From contig CAZYQE010000007.1 in assembly GCA_964650315.1 (NCBI GenBank), positions 1 through 56,851 of the forward strand: a stretch of DNA of 56,851 nt, in the 5' to 3' direction. This DNA is from CAJMSU01 sp964650315 (GTDB lineage Bacteria > Bacillota_I > Bacilli_A > RF39 > UBA660). The notes under the pieces were generated by a model. It saw only the letters and a program-made list of their open reading frames with translations, was not told the DNA's origin and ran no database searches. The position numbers and the translations under genes were made by a program. Positions 54,933 to 56,851 of the stretch are shown one piece after another; the first letter of the stretch is position 1; every line of letters begins with the position of its first letter.

Positions 54933-56851
54933 TTATTTGCCACAACATTGTTTATACTTGCGACCGCTGCCACATGGACATGGATCGTTTCTACCTATTT
55001 TTTTTACTCTCTTAGGTTTTTGTTTAGCAGGTTCTTTGCCACCTTCGTTTGTTATTTTCTTTTTAGAAACTTCTTTTCTTTCTATGTTTTGTCTTATTTC
55101 TGCTTTTAGTAAGAATACTGATACGTCTTGATCTATCTTTTGAAGCATTGAATCAAACATATCAAATCCTTCCATAGTATATGCTCTTAATGGATCTTCT
55201 TGAGCATATCCTCTTAAGTGAATTCCTTCTCTTAAATGAGACATTGTATTAATATGTTCCATCCAATATTTATCCACTACTTGTAGTGTTATAGCCTTTT
55301 CAAATTCTTGTGATACTTCTTCTGGTATATCTTTTATTTTTGCTTCATATTCTTTTGTTACTTGTTTTACTATTATATCTATTACTTCTTCAGGGTTTAA
55401 ACCTGCTATTTTATTCTTCTTTATATCTTTATGTAATAGATTTTCATTAACAAATTCTACTATATCTTGATAATCTTCTTCTGTTAGATATCCTTCTGGT
55501 GGTAAGTGTGAATTTACTACATCTTCTATATGATGTCTGAAAGTAGCAAGTATCATTTCGTGAATTGATTCATTATCTAGTATTTTATTTCTTTTATCAT
55601 ATATTATTTCTCTTTGATTATTCATTACATCATCATATTGTAGTAAGTTCTTTCTGATATCAAAGTTATTTCCTTCAACTCTTTTTTGAGCTGTACCAAT
55701 TGATTTAGTAAACGTTTTTGATCTTATAGCTTGATCTCCAAGCCCCATACTTTGCATCATTGTTCCAATTCTATCTGAACCGAATCTTACCATTAAATCA
55801 TCTTTCATAGATACAAAGAATTGTGTATATCCTGGATCTCCTTGACGTCCTGAACGTCCACGTAATTGGTTATCAATACGACGTGATTCATGACGTTCTG
55901 TACCAACTACACATAATCCACCTAAATTTCTTATTTCGTCTGATAGTTTAATATCAGTTCCACGTCCAGCCATGTTTGTTGCGATAGTTACTGATTTTTT
56001 AGTACCTATTTTAGAAATTATTTCTGCTTCTCTAGCATGGTTTTTAGCATTTAATACTTCGTGTGGTATATGTGCTTGTTTTAATAATTTAGAAATAAGT
56101 TCACTTGTTTCTATAGCTATTGTACCAATTAGGACTGGTTGTCCTTTTTCATAACATTCTTTTACGAAGTTTATGATCGCCTTATACTTAGCTTCTTTGG
56201 TTGCATATACTAAGTCTGGTGCATCTATTCTTATTACTTCTTTATTAGTTGGTATTTCTATAACATACATGTTATAAATATTTCTAAACTCTTCTTCTTC
56301 TGTTTTAGCAGTACCTGTCATACCAGATAATTTTTTATACATTCTGAATAAATTTTGGAATGTTATAGTAGCAAGAGTCTTTGTTTCTTCATTGATTGTA
56401 ACTCCTTCTTTAGCCTCTAATGCTTGATGTAGGCCATCTGAGAAAGCTCTTCCTTTCATTAAACGTCCAGTAAATTGATCTACTATTACTACTTGATCAT
56501 CTTGCACTACATAGTCAACATCGTTTTTCATTGAATAATTTGCACGTAGTGCTTGATTTATAAAATGTACTAATGTTGCATTGTTTATATCATATAAATT
56601 GTCTATATGGAAGTGTTTTTCTGCTTTATCTACTCCACTTTCATTAAGTGAAACACTTTTACTTTTTTCATCATAAATAAAATCTTTTTCTGCTTTTAAG
56701 CTTTTAGCAAATCTATCTGCATCAATATATAGATTAGCACTATTCATCTCTCCACCAGATATAATTAATGGTGTTCTAGCTTCATCTATTAATACTGAGT
56801 CAACCTCATCAATAATAGCAAAGTTTAATGGTCTTTGTACTCTATCTTCTT
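54933..56851 (-). CDS. secA: Preprotein translocase ATPase SecA (5' end outside the window)
   Basis: Motor of Sec export, partner of SecY. The visible part is about 639 residues, continuous to the right edge. The frame extends beyond the internal ATG at 56747 and reads DEVDSVLIDEARTPLIISG, a DEAD-type motif of SecA; the Walker A part lies outside. Further motifs are TGTAKTEEEEFRNIYNM, ATNMAGRGTDIKLSDEI and GRSGRQGDPG. The C-terminus has the zinc-binding SEC-C motif NDPCPCGSGRKYKQCC. prfB lies to its left, with other genes inserted between them, compared with adjacent secA-prfB in Bacillus. Confidence 0.98.
   Translation of the reverse strand, partial: EDRVQRPLNFAIIDEVDSVLIDEARTPLIISGGEMNSANLYIDADRFAKSLKAEKDFIYDEKSKSVSLNESGVDKAEKHFHIDNLYDINNATLVHFINQALRANYSMKNDVDYVVQDDQVVIVDQFTGRLMKGRAFSDGLHQALEAKEGVTINEETKTLATITFQNLFRMYKKLSGMTGTAKTEEEEFRNIYNMYVIEIPTNKEVIRIDAPDLVYATKEAKYKAIINFVKECYEKGQPVLIGTIAIETSELISKLLKQAHIPHEVLNAKNHAREAEIISKIGTKKSVTIATNMAGRGTDIKLSDEIRNLGGLCVVGTERHESRRIDNQLRGRSGRQGDPGYTQFFVSMKDDLMVRFGSDRIGTMMQSMGLGDQAIRSKTFTKSIGTAQKRVEGNNFDIRKNLLQYDDVMNNQREIIYDKRNKILDNESIHEMILATFRHHIEDVVNSHLPPEGYLTEEDYQDIVEFVNENLLHKDIKKNKIAGLNPEEVIDIIVKQVTKEYEAKIKDIPEEVSQEFEKAITLQVVDKYWMEHINTMSHLREGIHLRGYAQEDPLRAYTMEGFDMFDSMLQKIDQDVSVFLLKAEIRQNIERKEVSKKKITNEGGKEPAKQKPKRVKKIGRNDPCPCGSGRKYKQCCGK

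Noticed and set aside
54918..55131. Two plus-strand frames opposite the end of secA
   Set aside because: They lie over the conserved SEC-C coding region of secA and past a strong terminator; shadows.

Overview
The window is strongly AT-rich chromosome from a low-GC Gram-positive, most likely a Bacilli-type Firmicute related to the Erysipelotrichia/RF39 gut lineages (my inference from gene content and order; no marker search was possible). UGA is a stop codon: tpiA ends in TGA and a full RF2 gene with its programmed frameshift is present, so this is not a code-4 mycoplasma. A cell wall is expected (FtsEX with a PcsB/CwlO-type hydrolase, WhiA, YvcK, an M23 lysin). Spo0A is present, so the lineage sporulates or descends from sporulators.

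Layout. (1) 1-13823, all on the minus strand: the S10-spc-alpha ribosomal superoperon read from rpsJ to rpoA, with secY, adk, map, infA and rpmJ in the usual order. rpmD (L30) is missing, L3 has a 65-residue acidic tail, and rpoA runs off the left edge just before its end. One extended -10 promoter at 13947-13976 feeds a leader of about 115 nt. (2) 14062-19591, an accessory stretch: a Y-family polymerase, a small XRE regulator, a three-gene radical-SAM peptide-modification (RiPP-like) locus with its own promoter, a DUF4143 ATPase and an unknown gene. (3) 19631-30188: spo0A, then a tpiA/glycolipid glycosyltransferase/flippase/GNAT-like/pgk block, DUF2207, lemA, gap and a TGS-uridine-kinase-like gene. 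(4) 30290-42929: clpP, two small helical proteins behind a promoter that contains a (TA)15 tract, then the operon uvrA-yvlD-lgt-yvcK-whiA-zinc-ribbon protein, uvrB, and a lone plus-strand M23 lysin gene. (5) 43000-48041: ftsE-ftsX-hydrolase, prfB-yitT, and a candidate small RNA. (6) 48040-56851: nfnAB electron-bifurcation genes, a HIT protein, several membrane or unknown proteins, pgi, a PrsW-type protease and secA (5' end outside the window).

The order clpP-whiA-yvcK-lgt-uvrA-uvrB-ftsX-ftsE-yitT-prfB-secA matches the Bacillus core order, but hprK and rapZ are missing. Promoters are easy to see, and many use an extended -10 (TGnTATAAT). Nearly every transcription unit ends in a short AT-rich hairpin terminator.

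The best candidate for a new system is the RiPP-like locus at 15702-17844: a 75-residue precursor ending in a Cys-rich tail, a PqqD-like recognition protein whose gene overlaps the end of the precursor gene, and a radical SAM/SPASM enzyme fused to a GNAT-like domain. Other signals worth checking are the (TA)15 promoter spacer at 31593-31631, exact Spo0A-box cores upstream of spo0A and ftsE, the small-RNA candidate at 47972-48041, and inverted repeats between ribosomal genes beside the rplD and rplF start regions.
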